A DNA stretch of 64,000 nt from Euryodendron excelsum (taxonomy: Eukaryota; Streptophyta; Magnoliopsida; Ericales; Pentaphylacaceae), in assembly GCA_033060915.1 (NCBI GenBank), contig CM065384.1, positions 36,961,001-37,025,000 of the forward strand, written 5' to 3'. This document shows positions 24,862-37,068 of the stretch, one piece after another. The notes beneath the pieces were generated by a model. It had not been told where the DNA came from. It worked only from the letters and a program-made list of their open reading frames with translations, and made no database searches. The position numbers and the translations under genes are program-made. Position 1 is the stretch's first letter; each line of letters opens with the position of its first letter.

Positions 24862-25350
24862 TGTGGTCAAAATAATGAGGCCCAATATAATTATACCAGG
24901 CCTGTCTAGGAATATACTGCCGATCCAGGCTAGGAAAGGCCCAAATTCACCAGTACCCAAATGAAGGTGATAAATCTATCCCAGATCTAGCAAAGACCAA
25001 GTCAGTTGAGTGTATGTAGGTCCGTTCCTAAAAGGACTAGGATTCTGGATAATTATCTAAAAGAGATTAATTACTAGGAGGAGACAGAATACAATTTTCT
25101 ATAGAATTATGGCATTTCGAGCACTATAAATTCCCCATACCATTAAGGTGTAAGGTACGTTCACTTGAGTCCTAACTCTCTAATGTTCTATTCAATTTAT
25201 TGTGATTAACCTTCCTAACTTAATCATCGAAGTGCCTTCAGCCCAAAGAAGGTCGAGACATTCTTATTGTCTTCTTATCGTGCAGATTATTCGTGTTAGT
25301 CGATTCAGTTTTGAGCGTTCAACCTGGCCTTCCAAAAAATCCCACCTACA
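24862..25350 (+). repeat. 5' LTR of the gypsy element
   Basis: 489 bp; a TATAAATTCCCC motif near 25124 is the likely promoter TATA. Ends CCCACCTACA, with the primer site immediately after. Confidence 0.92.
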
Positions 25351-25799
25351 ATTGGCGCCATCTGTGGGAAGGTCTACACAATGATGAGTACCAGCTATCT
25401 CGGAAGAGGAGTTGATCCCACAAATAGGGAACTTATTGACAGTCATGACGTCTGCAGTCAGAAGGGCACACACTAGTCAAGTCGGCATGATGATGACCTG
25501 GTGCGAACTCTGAGAGGACGTTTTATTAGATTGGAGATACGATTCCTTGGAGCCAACCGACCGGAAGGACAGGAGGTTCTAGAATAAGTCCCGCATTATG
25601 CCCAAAATCCAAACCGCCGAAGGAATCATCACAGGAACTTGAATCCATCACCATCCAATGCCCGTGTACCTAGCAATTCATCGCTCCGAACAACTGAGCG
25701 GGAGCTTCGACAATGGGACGAAGAGATTGCTCACCTCAGGTCAACAATTGAAGCGATGAGGGAAGCGATTACTAGACGAGATGGTAGAATACCTGAGAG

Positions 25800-27966
25800 A
25801 TCTCCAGATCGGCGATAGAGAAGGAGGTCGAATTCAAGAAACATGAGCCCCCAAGCCGCACGCGCAACATGGAGTTATACAGCCAGTACAAGGCACTGCA
25901 TGCACTGACAAAAAAATTGGCAACCTCGGAGGAATCGGGCACCAGCAAGAAACCTGGCAAGGGTCGAGCCGACGCAATAAGATTGGGGAAAGTGGTTAAA
26001 CGACCGGCTAGAAAATCGGGACAAGCACCATAAGGGACGAACAACTCAGGACATAGCCAAAAGAGTCCTGGACCAGATTGCTTCCACCCCTTTCACAAAA
26101 GAGACCGATACACGCCAACCTCCCAGGAAGTTCACCCCACCAAAGTTTACTCCTTATGATGAGAAGTCAGATCGCATTACCCATGTTTGGCATTATAAGC
26201 AGATGATAACACTATAAAACTATGACAATTCACTCATGTGCTGAGTTTTTCCTTCAAGCTTGAGAGAGGTAGCTCTACGATGGTTCAATAAGCTACAATC
26301 TAGATTAGTTTCAAGTTAGAGACAACTTGCCAAGCTATTTACAAACCGGTTCATGGAAAACAGCAAGCAGCCCAAGGAGGTGGACTACTTGTTGACTTAA
26401 CAAAAGAAAAATGATGAGAGATTATGTGCATATGCGAGGAGATACTAGGAGGCATATAATGAAATAAAGGACTGTAATGAGCAGCTGGCTGTTGCACAGT
26501 TCAAGATTGGCCTTCCCAGAGAACACCGGTTGCAGCAATCCCTTATGAAGAAATCAGTCACCTAGATACAGAATCTAATGCTAAGGATTGAACAGTATGC
26601 ATGGGTGAAGGAAGATGTAGCACAACCGATACAAGAAAAGTTCGGCGAGAAAAATGAAAAGAAAAATGGGCGTGAAAGTAAGAAACCCAGGCGCGAAGAG
26701 AATAATAACAGTCAGGGCAGGGAAACGACAGAAGGGGTCAACACAGTCTTCAAGGACCCAATATATAAGATTTTGCCCCAAATACGAGACAAACCTTTTT
26801 TCAAATGGCCCCCAAAGTTGGAAGAGGACCCTACCGCACGAGACCAAAGGAAGTTCTGTTCTTATCATAGGGAAAAAGGGCATCAGACGGAGAACTGCCG
26901 AAATCTTAAGAACCACTTAGAGGAATTGGCAAAGGCAAGACATCTCGACCAGTACATTGTCTGGAAAAAGACAAAGCGGGAGGCAGAGTAGGCAAAGCAA
27001 GAGGCCACTCCACATAAAGAAGTCAAAGCAGAACCTGCCCGGGTAATCAATGTCCTCCATAGATTAGCAGAGTTGGTAACAATAGACCTACACAAATATC
27101 GAGCGGAGATCTAAAAAGTAGCACATCTCAAAGAGGTAATGCAGGTGCAAACCCTAAACAAAAAGGCAAAGGTCAGCAGCAATACGAAGGCCATAACCTT
27201 CACCGATAATGACTTAGTAGGAGTACAACTGCCGCACAATGATACATTAGTGGTAACGCTACGACTAGGGGATTATGACGTGAAGAAGCTACTGATTGAT
27301 CAAGGAAGCTCCTCTGAAGTCGTGTACTATAACGTTTTCAAAAAGCTGGGGCTAAAGGATTTTGATCTCCAACCATCTCTGAACCCCCTGATTGGATTCA
27401 GCTCGGACCCGGTCTAGCCGATGGGAAAGGTAACTATCCCGGTCACTGCAGGAGAAATCACTATTTAGACAGAGTTCTTGGTGGTTAATGTACCCTCCCC
27501 CTACAACGCAATCATGGGTCAGACGTGGTTGCATCTTATGAAGGCCATTCTTTCATCTTATCATCAGTTGATCTGTTTCCCGACTCCAAGAGGAGTAAGA
27601 GAGATAAAAAGGGACCAAGTAGTAGCTAAGCAGTGCTTCTCAATAACCTGCTCCACGAAGGAAAAGATGGGAAATGTTCAGATGATGGAACTCCACGAGG
27701 ACACTCCTACGATTGATGATGTCGGGCTGACACCAAAAAATAAGGCTGTTGAGGACCTGAAGAAGGTTTATATAGATCGGCATGACGAAGAAAAGTACTT
27801 TGTCCTTAGCACCTCGCTGCCCAAATTTAAAGAGAAATCATTAATCAATCTATTGACATGGTACATGAAAATATTTGTCTGGACAACGTATGACATGCCA
27901 GGAATTAATCTAGAAGTAGCTTGCCACAGACTTAACGTGAACCCGCAATGCCGACCTATGGTCTAG
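25800..27966 (+). pseudogene. gypsy gag and protease remnants
   Basis: Broken plus-strand frames. The capsid-like region is at about 26050-26600 (PPKFTPYDEKSD..., LREVALRWFNKL). The 26578-26991 frame carries basic residues and a nucleocapsid-like CSYHREKGHQTENC motif. The retropepsin-like part at 27139-27417 has LLIDQGSSSE in place of the usual L.D.GSS, and continues at 27478-27966 with YNAIMGQTWLHLMKA. The catalytic Asp is kept but the adjacent Thr/Asn is Gln. Stops separate the frames, so no polyprotein could be made. Confidence 0.8.
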
Positions 27967-27993
27967 AATGGGAGAAGGGCAGCTACTCAATAT

Positions 27994-28560
27994 GTGGATG
28001 CTGTAATTGAAGAAGTAGACAAGCTCTTTGAAGCGGGGGCAATAAGGGAAGTCCACTACCCACACTGTCTCTTTAACACAGTGGTGGTAAAGAAGAAGAA
28101 CGACAAGTGGAGGGTTTGTGTTGATTTCATCGACCTAGATAAAGCAAACCCCAAGGACTATTTCCCTCTTCCAAAGATCAACCAGCTCATGGATGCAACT
28201 GCTTGATTTGAGAGGATGAGTTTCCTAGATGTCTATTGTTGGTACCACCAGATCCCGCTCCACGAAGAGGACTAAGAAAAAAATACCTTCATCATCCTAG
28301 GAGGCATCTTCTGTTACAAAGGAATGCCCTTTGGTCTAAAGAATGCAGGCACCATCTACCAAAGATTGGTTACCAAAATGTTTAAGCAACACATCAGCAA
28401 CATTATTTAAGTGTACATTGATGACATGGTGGTCAAAAGCAAGGTTAGAATATCACACTTGGCCGTTCTAAAGGAAGTGTTCAACATCCTCAAAAGTTAT
28501 AAGATAAGGCTGAACGCTTCTAAATGTGCATTCAGAGTAAGATCTAGAAAGTTTTTTTTT
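27994..28560 (+). pseudogene. gypsy reverse transcriptase remnant
   Basis: RT fingers/palm sequence: VVVKKKNDKWRVCVDF and the FPLPKINQLMD segment are within 27994-28206. Then, after stops, FLDVYCWYHQIPL, GMPFGLKNAG and the catalytic box [10 protein letters not shown] near 28412. At least four in-frame stops (for example at 28204 and before VYIDDM). The frame is cut at 28750 by a solo LTR insertion. Confidence 0.85.
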
Positions 28561-28750
28561 GGTTACACACTAAGAGATTGAAGCAGATCCGTAGCAAATA
28601 AGTGCAATCTAAAATATCTAGGGCCCGAGGAACATCAATGAAGTTTAGAAGTTGACTAGAATGGCAGCGGCCCTCAACTGGTTCATCAACTGATCTTTAG
28701 ATAAGTGCCGACCATTCTTCAACTTTTACAAAAATGAGAGCAGTTTAACT

Positions 28751-30863
28751 TGTTGGCTCAAAAGGCAACCCAAGAGGGGGGGTGAATTGGATTTTTCGGA
28801 GATTAACAATTGTTAAGATTAATTAAAATTAATCTAAGCAATGTAACAGTGATCACTCTATATGCAATACAATGTAATCAGTAGAAATAAAGAAAACAAA
28901 GCAGTAGAAGAGAGACACAAATTTACCGAGGTTCAACCACAAACCGTGATCTACGTCCTTACCCCAAGACCTCCTTGAAGTCTTCTTCCACTATGTAATC
29001 ACCTATTACAAGATGTGCCACTGATTGACAAAGTGCTCAGCTCATTATACAAAGAACTCCTCACCGAGCTCTTCAATCTCCAAGTGGTTTTGTCAAAGCT
29101 CCACTCAAACATACAAGAGTTTTGCTTTCACAAGAGAACTCTCAAACTCTCAATTACAAGTGTATAAAACTATACAAGTAACAAACAAACTCTCTAGCCA
29201 GAGTAAATTTTACATTCAAAGCTCATAGATGAAGACAGGAAGAATATTCAGCGTATACCAGTGATTCAATCAGTTGATATTGTTTTTGTCTTCAATCACT
29301 TGTATAAATGCAACTAGAAGGTTATATATATATACCCTTGTATTGATTTCATCCGTTAGAGGTTGTTGGGTATCATTAATGCACGTCCAGTCCGTTATAA
29401 CATTAAGAAAAATAGCCGTTATATCTAAGGAGTCGACACTTTCTGCTTCTGTATTTACCAGATGTTGATCAATGACTTCATGAGTCCGCTCTTCTTATCG
29501 ATGAGGTGACTCATTATTCATTCTGTCTTCACATCTTTAGCTTCTGCTGTCATGAAGCGACACTTCATCTTCAGGTGTCCGCTCATCGATTATATTATCT
29601 TCAAGCCTTTTACTTCTGCTTCCAAGAGGCGACTCTTCGTCTTCATGTGTCCGCTCATCGATCATGTCATCTTCAAGCCTTGGCGTCTGTCTCAATGAGA
29701 CGACTCTTCATTTTCAAAAAGTCTACTCTTTGTTTATATGGTTTCCAAGCTTTTTGCTTCTGTGTTCAAGAGGTGACTCCTCATTTCCATGAGTCCCCTC
29801 ATTGTCTAATTTGTCTTCAGGCCTTTTTGCTTCTGTAACCATGAGGCGACTCCTCATTTCAATGAGTCCGCTCATTGCCCAGATATCTATATTCTATCTT
29901 CCAATGATTCAGATCATCTTAGCATATGTATAAGATCTTCAAGGAGCATGTCTTTGGGGTATGATGATCAATCAAATCTTCTTAACTCATCAGAGTTAAC
30001 TTCTATTCAATTCGGATTGAATCAATCATTGGATATTGATATTCTTCTTGAATCTCAAACTGTCAAAGCTTCATTTGATCAATGTTCATCATTTCTTCTT
30101 CATTTGCAAAGCTTTCTTCTTTCATTGTAGAACATCTTTTTCAATGCCAAGCTTTATTAATTATGTAGAGCTTCACAATGCTTGATTTCTGATTTCCTCT
30201 CTTTGCTAGCAATTCTTCATTTTTCATTAAAATCACTTTACTGAGACCATTGAAAACTTGATGAAATCTCTTTATATATCTAGTCTTCATTGATCCTTTA
30301 TATTGTAGAACAATTCTTCACTTGGATTCCAAGTAGAGATCAGACAATTATTGTGAGCCATCTTCTCAGCAACTTCAATCGCATTGTCTTGAATTGGTCT
30401 TTGCATACTAGATGAAATCATCTATTGAGCATTTTCAGACTCTTCAACAAATAATTCATCTTCAACTGAGCATTGCACATCCTCAACTGATTTTTGCATA
30501 TTCTGATGAAGTCTTCAATCTAATACAAATCAATCTTTATTGAAACTATGCATACTTGATGAAAGCTTCATTTGAACACCTTCAATCTCTTCAAATGTAA
30601 GACATTTGCTTGAAGTAGAGATATGTGACAATCCTCTGTTTGGTTCATTGCATAGCTCTTAGAATTCATTGCTTGATCTTAAATTTGTTGTGTATTCTCT
30701 TTGACATGCATTAGACTTAAGATTGAGCTTTGAGTTTAAATTATGAACTTTGTTAATCTGCACACTAAGTAGATTTATTAGTAAAATAACATAAGGTTTA
30801 GTTATCATCAAAATCATCATGAGAATTAACCTTAAGTCAACAAGGGTCAACTTTAAGTCAACA
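28751..30863. mobile_element. 2.1-kb solo LTR nested in gypsy pol
   Basis: Begins TGTTGGCTCAAAAGGCAACC and ends AAGTCAACA, a TGTTG...CAACA pair. It lies between TAACT (28746-28750) and CAACT (30864-30868), a 4-of-5 target duplication. RT sequence stops at the left border and the RNase H region resumes at the right. No gag or pol lies inside. The opening and the ACCGAGGTTC motif recall long copia LTRs of the SIRE/Maximus type, but that is from memory. Short open frames in it are not genes. Confidence 0.7.
29480..29885. repeat. About 72-bp tandem repeats within the solo LTR
   Basis: Five to six imperfect units, each with GAGGCGACTC.TC...TGAGTCCGCTCAT and a TCTTCAAGCCTTTTGCTTCTG tail. Units vary from about 70 to 75 bp. 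Confidence 0.85.
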
Positions 30864-30869
30864 CAACTG

Positions 30870-31808
30870 GGATTCTAATTGTGACTAGGCCCTTGCCGAC
30901 TTAAAAAAATATCTGGCCCAGCCACCATTACTTTCTACACCACTAAAACATGAAGAACTCTATCTCTATCTAGCAGTATTAGACCACGCGGTAAGCGTCG
31001 TCCTACTTTGTCAGCAAGACAGGCAGCAGAAGCTAGTCTAATACATTAGCAAAACTCTTTTGGGAGTAGAGAGTAGGTATCTTCCACTGGAGAAGCTGGC
31101 CTTAGCGTTGGTGATGGCATCATGTAAGTTGGTGCATTACTTCAGGGCGCATACCATCAACATCCTTATAGATCATCAACTTAAGCCACTCTTTAGAAGA
31201 GCAGATTTTTTGGGAAGACTAGCAAAATAGGCGGTGAAGCTGGGAGAGTTTAACATCAAATTCCTACTCAGGTTAGTAGTAAAAGGTCAAGTACTTGCTG
31301 ATTTTATTACTGAATTTTCTATTGAACTGCCCCGGGAAGTCATTCAGATCCCTGATGCCGAACAACCAAATTGCGAACCCCCTTTGAAATTATGGGAGAT
31401 TACTGATCATTGGAAGCTCTTTGTCGACAGAGCATCCAACGACAGGAGCCAAGATCAGACATAGTCCTAATCACGCCAAATGGTATGGCACTGGAGTAGG
31501 TTATAAAGTTGGAGTTTACTGCATCGAATAATGAGTCAAAATATGAGGTTCTGCTCGTCGGTCTACGTCGAGCTATAGAGCTCAAGATTGCTAAGATAGT
31601 CATCTATTCAGATTCCCAGTTGGTGGTTAACCAGATCATGGGTGAATATGTGCCAAAAAATGACAGGATGACACAATACCTGGTAAAAGCAAAAAAGTCA
31701 TTAGGTAAATTCAGTAAATATAAGCTCCATCAGATCAGTCGCGACAATAACACTTATCCTGATGCTTTGGCAACCCTGGCAGCGGCCCTAAAGTCGGGAT
31801 CAAAGTAA
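30870..31808 (+). pseudogene. gypsy RNase H and second RNase H remnants
   Basis: The first RNase H lies at about 30930-31230 (YLYLAVLDHAVSVVLL, ...ESRYLPLEKLALALV). After the spacer (VKGQVLADFI near 31280), the second, archaeal-like RNase H is at 31400-31808, with KYEVLLVGLRRAIEL, IYSDSQLVVNQIMGEYV and PDALATLAAAL. It keeps the SDSQLVVNQ core. The duplicated RNase H supports a Tat-clade assignment. Stops and one shift interrupt both. Confidence 0.85.
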
Positions 31809-31895
31809 ACATTTCACATGGAGACACTGCTTAACCTAAGCATATTTCAAGAAGAAGTGCAAGCCCTGGCTATTGAGCAATTAGGGTCATCCTGA

Positions 31896-33152
31896 ATGGA
31901 CCTGATCATCTCCTATCTCGACAAGGATGAGCTGCTAGAAGACAAGAACGGGGCCAGAAGAACCAAGAACAAGTCATTAAAGCACTGGTTATCACCTGAC
32001 AAAGAATTATATAGAAGATCATTCACTGGTCCCTATCTGTATTGTGTCCACCCCGACAAGGTGCAGGGCATCTGGTTTGAAATTTATGAAGGTATCTGCG
32101 GGAGTCATGTTGGTGGCCTGACAAGGTGCAGGGCGAAGATTTCTCACGCACCGAGCTATTTTTCAAGACTATTGGTGGCCCTATATGCAGAAGGATGCCG
32201 CCCAGTATGTTCTGAAATGTGTAAAATACCAAAAGTTCTCGCCGATAATTCACCAACCTGATGAGGACCTCACAACCATTACCAGCCCTTGGCCCTTTCC
32301 ACAATAGAGTTGGACATAGTCGGATAGCTACCCTGAGCTCGAGGGAATAAAAGATTTCTCATAGTGGCAACTGATTACTTCACAAAGTGGGTGGAAGCAG
32401 AGCCCTTATCTATTATCAGGGAAGTTGATGCTAAGAGGTTTGCATGGAGAAACATCATTACAAGATTCAGTATACCCCGTGTATTGGTTTCAGACAACAA
32501 CACCCAGTTTGACGGCAACATGTTCAGAGAATTCTGTAATGGGTTTGGGATCAGAAATTACTATTTAACAATAGCCTATTCGTAGTGCAATGGGTAAGCT
32601 AAAATACCAAACAAGACAATGTTAAATGAAATTAAAAAGAGGCTGGAAAAAGCTAAGAGCAGATGGGTAGAAGAGCTACCGAGTGTCTTATGGTCTTACA
32701 GAACCACTCTAAGGTTATCTACTGGAGAAACCCCTTTTTTAATAGCATATGGGGTGAATGCAGTAATAACCTTTGAAGTTGGACTCCCTATCATTAGATC
32801 GGCAGCATTCGACACAGGCCTCAAAGACCAGACTTTGGTAAAGGACCTTGACCTTATTAAAGAAAAAAGGGAGGTTTTCCTACTCAAACTTACTGTATAT
32901 CATCAGCAACTGAACTGAGCCTACAACAAACGAGTCCAGCCAAGAGCTTTTGCTCCCATTGAATTAGTGCTAAGGAAAGTATTGGGGGCAATTAAGAATC
33001 CACAAGAGGGGAAGCTCGGCCCAAACTGGGTAGGTCCTTATAGAGTTGCGTCCCAGATCGGTGAGAAGGCATACAGACTGGAAACTGTCAAAGAAAGGCA
33101 ACAACTACCCCGACCTTGGAATGCTAACAATCTTAGGAAGTTCTACCAGTAG
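31896..33152 (+). pseudogene. gypsy integrase remnant
   Basis: The zinc-binding region is at 31896-32261, with a frameshift near 32150. The core has ATDYFTKWVEAEPL (first Asp, 32364) and VLVSDNNTQFDG (second Asp). The region of the catalytic Glu reads AKIPNKTMLNEIKKRL (32598 on), where Lys stands where the family has Glu. The C-terminal part with WVEELPSVLWSYRTT and GPNWVGPYRV runs to a stop at 33150. Two stops in the CNG.A segment fit loss of CAG codons. Confidence 0.85.
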
Positions 33153-33316
33153 GAGTCTTCTTATTCCCAAAAGATACAATCACCTACAACAATACTTTGT
33201 TTTTATTCCATCAAAAGCTGCATATTATCAATAAAACTGGGTGTTATTCTGGAAATCTATATATCTGATGCCATTCCAGCAAGCAAGCACCAAAGGAAAA
33301 CAAAAACTAAATATAA

Positions 33317-33680
33317 AAACTTGGTTCTGTCTAAGTTGGGCAGGTCGACCAATGAAGGTCATAAAAACCAAGTGTAAAAACTTAGTGCTGTCCAAATTGG
33401 GCAGGGCAACCAATGAAGGCCATAAAAAGCAAGTGAAAAACTTGGTCCTGTCCAAGTTAGGCAGGGCGGCCAATGAAAGCCATAAAAACCAAGTGTAAAA
33501 ACTTGATTCTGTCCAAGTTGGGCAAGTCGGCCAATGAAGGCCATAAAAACCAAATGTAAAAACTTGGTCTTGTCCAAGTTCGGTTGGCTGGCTGGCTAAT
33601 GAAGGCCATAAAAACCAACTGTAAAAACTTGGTCTTATCCAAACTGGCCAAGTCGACCAACGAAGGTCACACAAACCAAA
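33317..33680. repeat. 60-bp minisatellite between pol and the antisense ORF
   Basis: About six units of roughly 60 bp, each AACTTGGTCCTGTCCAAGTT followed by GGGCAGG.CG.CCAATGAAGG and CCATAAAAACCAAGTGTAAA. The long minus-strand frame over 33228-33761 is this repeat read through and is not a gene. Confidence 0.92.
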
Positions 33681-34328
33681 GTTTGTTGAGCAAATAAAAA
33701 CCAAGAAAACCTTGGTCCTACCTAAGTATGGCAAGTCGGAAAAAAGGTGGCCAAAACTCATTCAACTTGGTAGAAAATTAAGCGTTGTTCGGGTAAAACA
33801 GTTCGGTTGAAATGTCTTGGCCTAAAACCAGTTTTAGATCTAAAGTAAAAACATGATAGGAAAGACCTGAACTTAAAAAGATACTAGAAAAAAGAGTTAG
33901 GATAGTAAAAAATCTCATTCTATTAAAGAAACATAATACAAAATGTTCTACCCATAGGCATAATTACAAAGGAAGTAGAAAATAAAAAAGTAAGAAACTA
34001 CAAAGGCAGATTAGCAATAAGAGTAGCTTCAATGAAAAGCAATTCAGCATTAGTTCCGGTAGAAGATAGAGGGTTGTTCGGCGACGATGTTCAACTCGGC
34101 AGACTGGTTCGTCTCGGTAAGATTCACTTCGGCAAAAGGGTTCTCCATGACAGGAAGCAAGTCTGCATGAAGGTTAGTTTCACCTGACTTGACCCCAAGG
34201 AGAGCCTCTTCTTTTTCTTTGCCTTCATCTGCCTCTGTGTCAGACCCCAGATCGACTTCAGCCTGGATCGGTATCTCCGTCTAGAAAGAAGAAGACTTAT
34301 CCAGAGCTTGTTTCCTCAAGGCCACTTT

Positions 34329-36110
34329 CTAGCCTTCCCGGAAGAGTTGCTCGCAGATTTTTTTGTCTTGAGCTTCATAAATATCTCTAGTATCCTCGTA
34401 GCCGTTTGTGTATTGGGTCTGTGATTCTGCCTTCAACTTCTCCAAATCCATTATGGCTTTAGCCAAGCCTGCATTCGCTTCAGATTCTGACTTCTCAGCT
34501 TCGGCGAGCCGAATCTTCAAAGCTTCAGCCTTTACCTTCATCACTCAGAAGTTTTTTTCCTTCGGCTTAAAGCAAGCCTAGGTTTCAACAAGGACGACTT
34601 TGCTATTCTGCAGCGCCGCCCTCAAAGCATGAGCATCCTGATCTTGGACATGGAAATAATCCTTTAGCTCGCCATGCTTCTTTAACAAGCTCTTGTGTCG
34701 ATCATGCAAGTTGCAGTAATGTTGTATGGCTTCTAAGCCCTGAATGGCACCCTGATCAAAACAAGGCAATTCACTACATCAGTCAAAAGTTGAGCAAAAA
34801 ATCAACTAGAAAATAGAAAAGAAAGATGCCATACCACCATCGAGGGATAAGCTACCCCCATAAAAATATCTTCGGTAGTTGTGTTGCTCAGCTCCTTAAT
34901 ATCTCTAGGTAGCACAATGGCTTGGAAAGCCCTAATAACAACATCGACATTAAAAAGAATGGAATCCTGAGAAGTCACGGGGCGACCACCAACTTTTGGC
35001 CGCACCACGAACTCATCGGCCTCCTTCTCCTCTCCCTTGCCCTTGTCTTCTTGCTCAGGGCATGCCAACTTCTTTGAAGCACGATCAGCCTCAACAACCT
35101 TCACCAGCCTTCTTTTTTTCTTCACTTCTTGAGGCACCATAGGCTCCACCAGATCTATCATTGGGGGCACCGCCGGGCTGCGACAACTAGAGACGGCGTA
35201 AATGTAGAAGCAGCAACGGCAATAGCACTAGCATCAGTGGATGGATTCGCTCCATCCCTCTTCCTTTTCTTGGTAACATTTTTTTTAAGGAAGGCCGCCA
35301 GGTTGCGGGGCTGTGGACACTCCATACCACTTTCAGCGGGAAGCGGTAGCAGTGGGACTAACAGGAAATCTCCAAGCTGGTGCAGGCAGCCTTCCACCTT
35401 CGGGACGACAATCACGTCGTCCGGTACCCCGTAAGTGGTCGAGAAGGACTGGTACCGAATTGGGTAGCCCAGCAGTATATGAGCAACCCGGCCAATTCCA
35501 CTTAACTCGCCTTCGCTCTTATATGCCCAGACTTGGTCGAGAGCAACGATGTCGACACCAGCTTATTCAAGCTCTTTGTCTTTAACTTCGAAGTCAGCTG
35601 CAAAAACAGAAACACAGTGTGAAGATTAGTAGAGACAGGTGCAAGTAGAGATCGAAGAAAAACCTGTTAGAGAAGGTGGGGATCTACTTATTTTCTTCGG
35701 AACCCTGGGGCATCTCATCACTAGGAGAACCTCCTTTGGGATGTTCTCGAACTCCCATGACCCGCTTACTTTCACAATGATGTCGTCAATCCCCTTCCTT
35801 GAACTGGGGAGGAATTGGACCAATTCCCTTGCCGCACTCCTAACCCGAAAATGGTACCTATTTCAATCCGACCTAACCCCACTTAACTTTACACCCGAGT
35901 AGCAATAATCGAACTCGTAGAGATCCAGGTTCTTGTTTATACACCTATTCAATTCGGCTATTCCCTTAACTATCCTACACCCGTTAGACTGGAGTTGGAT
36001 GGGGGCGATCCCATAATGGTTTAAGATTGAGGTAAAGAAATGGTGAATCGGGAATATAAGTCCACCTTCAACAATGGCAATTAGGGGGAAGGGAGTCCCC
36101 TGTTCGTTTT
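34329..36110 (-). pseudogene. Antisense ORF of the gypsy element (Transposase_28 / 'putative gypsy type transposon' protein), degenerate
   Basis: Read on the minus strand, opposite to gag-pol. At about 36097-35780 one frame gives FPFPLIAIVEGGLIFPIHHF, then LNHYGIAPIQLQSNGCRIV, and later FRVRSAARELVQF. This is the layout of the plant family Pfam calls Transposase_28 (PF04195), with a single TGA inside. Downstream frames, possibly separate exons, are Lys/Glu-rich (35170-34802: KKKRRLVKVVEADRASKK) and then coiled-coil-like (34769-34329: KIRLAEAEKSESEANAGLAKA). Antisense ORFs between pol and the 3' LTR are known in some Tat-clade elements. The function is unknown and this copy is broken. Confidence 0.6.
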
Positions 36111-36564
36111 CAAACCAGCCATCGTTCTTGGGCCCGATTAACCTAATATCTACCCATTTTGGGAAGTCATATCTATGTTAAAGGCCTTAACGGCCACAGG
36201 ATTATCAAGCATGTTCCTAAGCCTGTTTGCCATGGAAGATAACCTAAAGATCCTAGGGTTTTCAACTTGGGAAGCAAAGAAAGAAGAGCGGATAAGAGGG
36301 ACTTACAGAGTTTTTTCGGAGGATAAACAAGGTCAGAGTACCCCAAAGTTCCACCAATTTGGCGTGTCGTCTAGAAAGGAAAACCCCTCACCTATAGAAA
36401 AAAAGTGAATCGACGACAAAAAGACATCAGGTTTTCCCAACAGTCGCATCTCATTAAATAGCAATTGATAGCTGTACCAAGCGTGCGCCGTATACCATGT
36501 ATCTATAACTGTGTAAGCACCAGCCCTAGCCGCCTTCCAAAGGGCATTAGGGTTGGGGGGTAAT

Positions 36565-37063
36565 TGTGGGTCAAAATAATGAGGCCCAGTATAATTATAC
36601 CAGGCCCGTCTAGGAACATACTGCCGACTTGGGCCAGGAGAGACCCAAATTCACTATTATCCAGATGAAGGCCCCAATTGTGATAAATCTAGTCCAGATT
36701 CAGCAAAGACCAAGTTGGTTGAGCATATGCAGGTCCGTTCCTAAAAAGACTAAGATTCTGGACAATTATCTAAAAGAGATTAACTCCTAGGAGGAGACCA
36801 AATACAATTCCCTATGGGATTATGGCATTCCGAGCACTATAAATACCCCATACCATTAAGGTGTAAGGTACGTTCACTTGAGTCTTAACTCTCTAATGTT
36901 CTATTCAATTCATTGTGATTCAGCTTACTAACTTAATCATCGAAGTGCCCTCGGCCTAAAGAGGGTTGATATATTCTTATCGTCTTCCTCTCGTGCAGAT
37001 TGTTTGTACTGGTCGATTCGGTTTTGAGGGTTCAACCGAGTCTTCCTAAAAATCTCACCTACA
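36565..37063 (+). repeat. 3' LTR of the gypsy element
   Basis: 499 bp, matching the 5' LTR throughout, with scattered substitutions and an extra segment around 36675. Its TATA copy is TATAAATACCCC. Ends CTCACCTACA before GTAGT. Confidence 0.92.
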
Positions 37064-37068
37064 GTAGT

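Larger units (their letters stand above)
24862..37063 (+). mobile_element. Ty3/gypsy LTR retrotransposon, Tat-type, degenerate, with nested solo LTR
   Basis: LTRs 24862-25350 and 36565-37063 (TGTGG...CTACA) are bounded by a perfect 5-bp duplication GTAGT (24857-24861 and 37064-37068). The primer site TGGCGCCATCTGTGGG follows the 5' LTR at 25353. Plus-strand remnants appear in the order gag, protease, RT, RNase H, a second (plant/archaeal-type) RNase H and integrase. The second RNase H marks the Tat clade (family knowledge). After integrase come a 60-bp minisatellite and an antisense ORF region. Stops and frameshifts are frequent, the LTRs are about 85-90% alike by eye, and the integrase catalytic Glu is replaced, so the copy is old and inactive. 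A 2.1-kb solo LTR (28751-30863) splits pol. Confidence 0.92.

Noticed and set aside
29480..29885. Regular repeats as a CRISPR-like array
   Set aside because: Plant nuclear context; the units are imperfect tandem repeats without unique spacers.
33228..33761. 177-codon minus-strand ORF with repeated FLHLVFMAFIGRPAQL-like units
   Set aside because: It is a read-through of the 60-bp minisatellite; the unit length is a multiple of three, which keeps the frame open.
35129..35585. Plus-strand ORFs of 101 and 90 codons
   Set aside because: They lie opposite the antisense retroelement ORF, whose composition and motifs fit the minus strand better.
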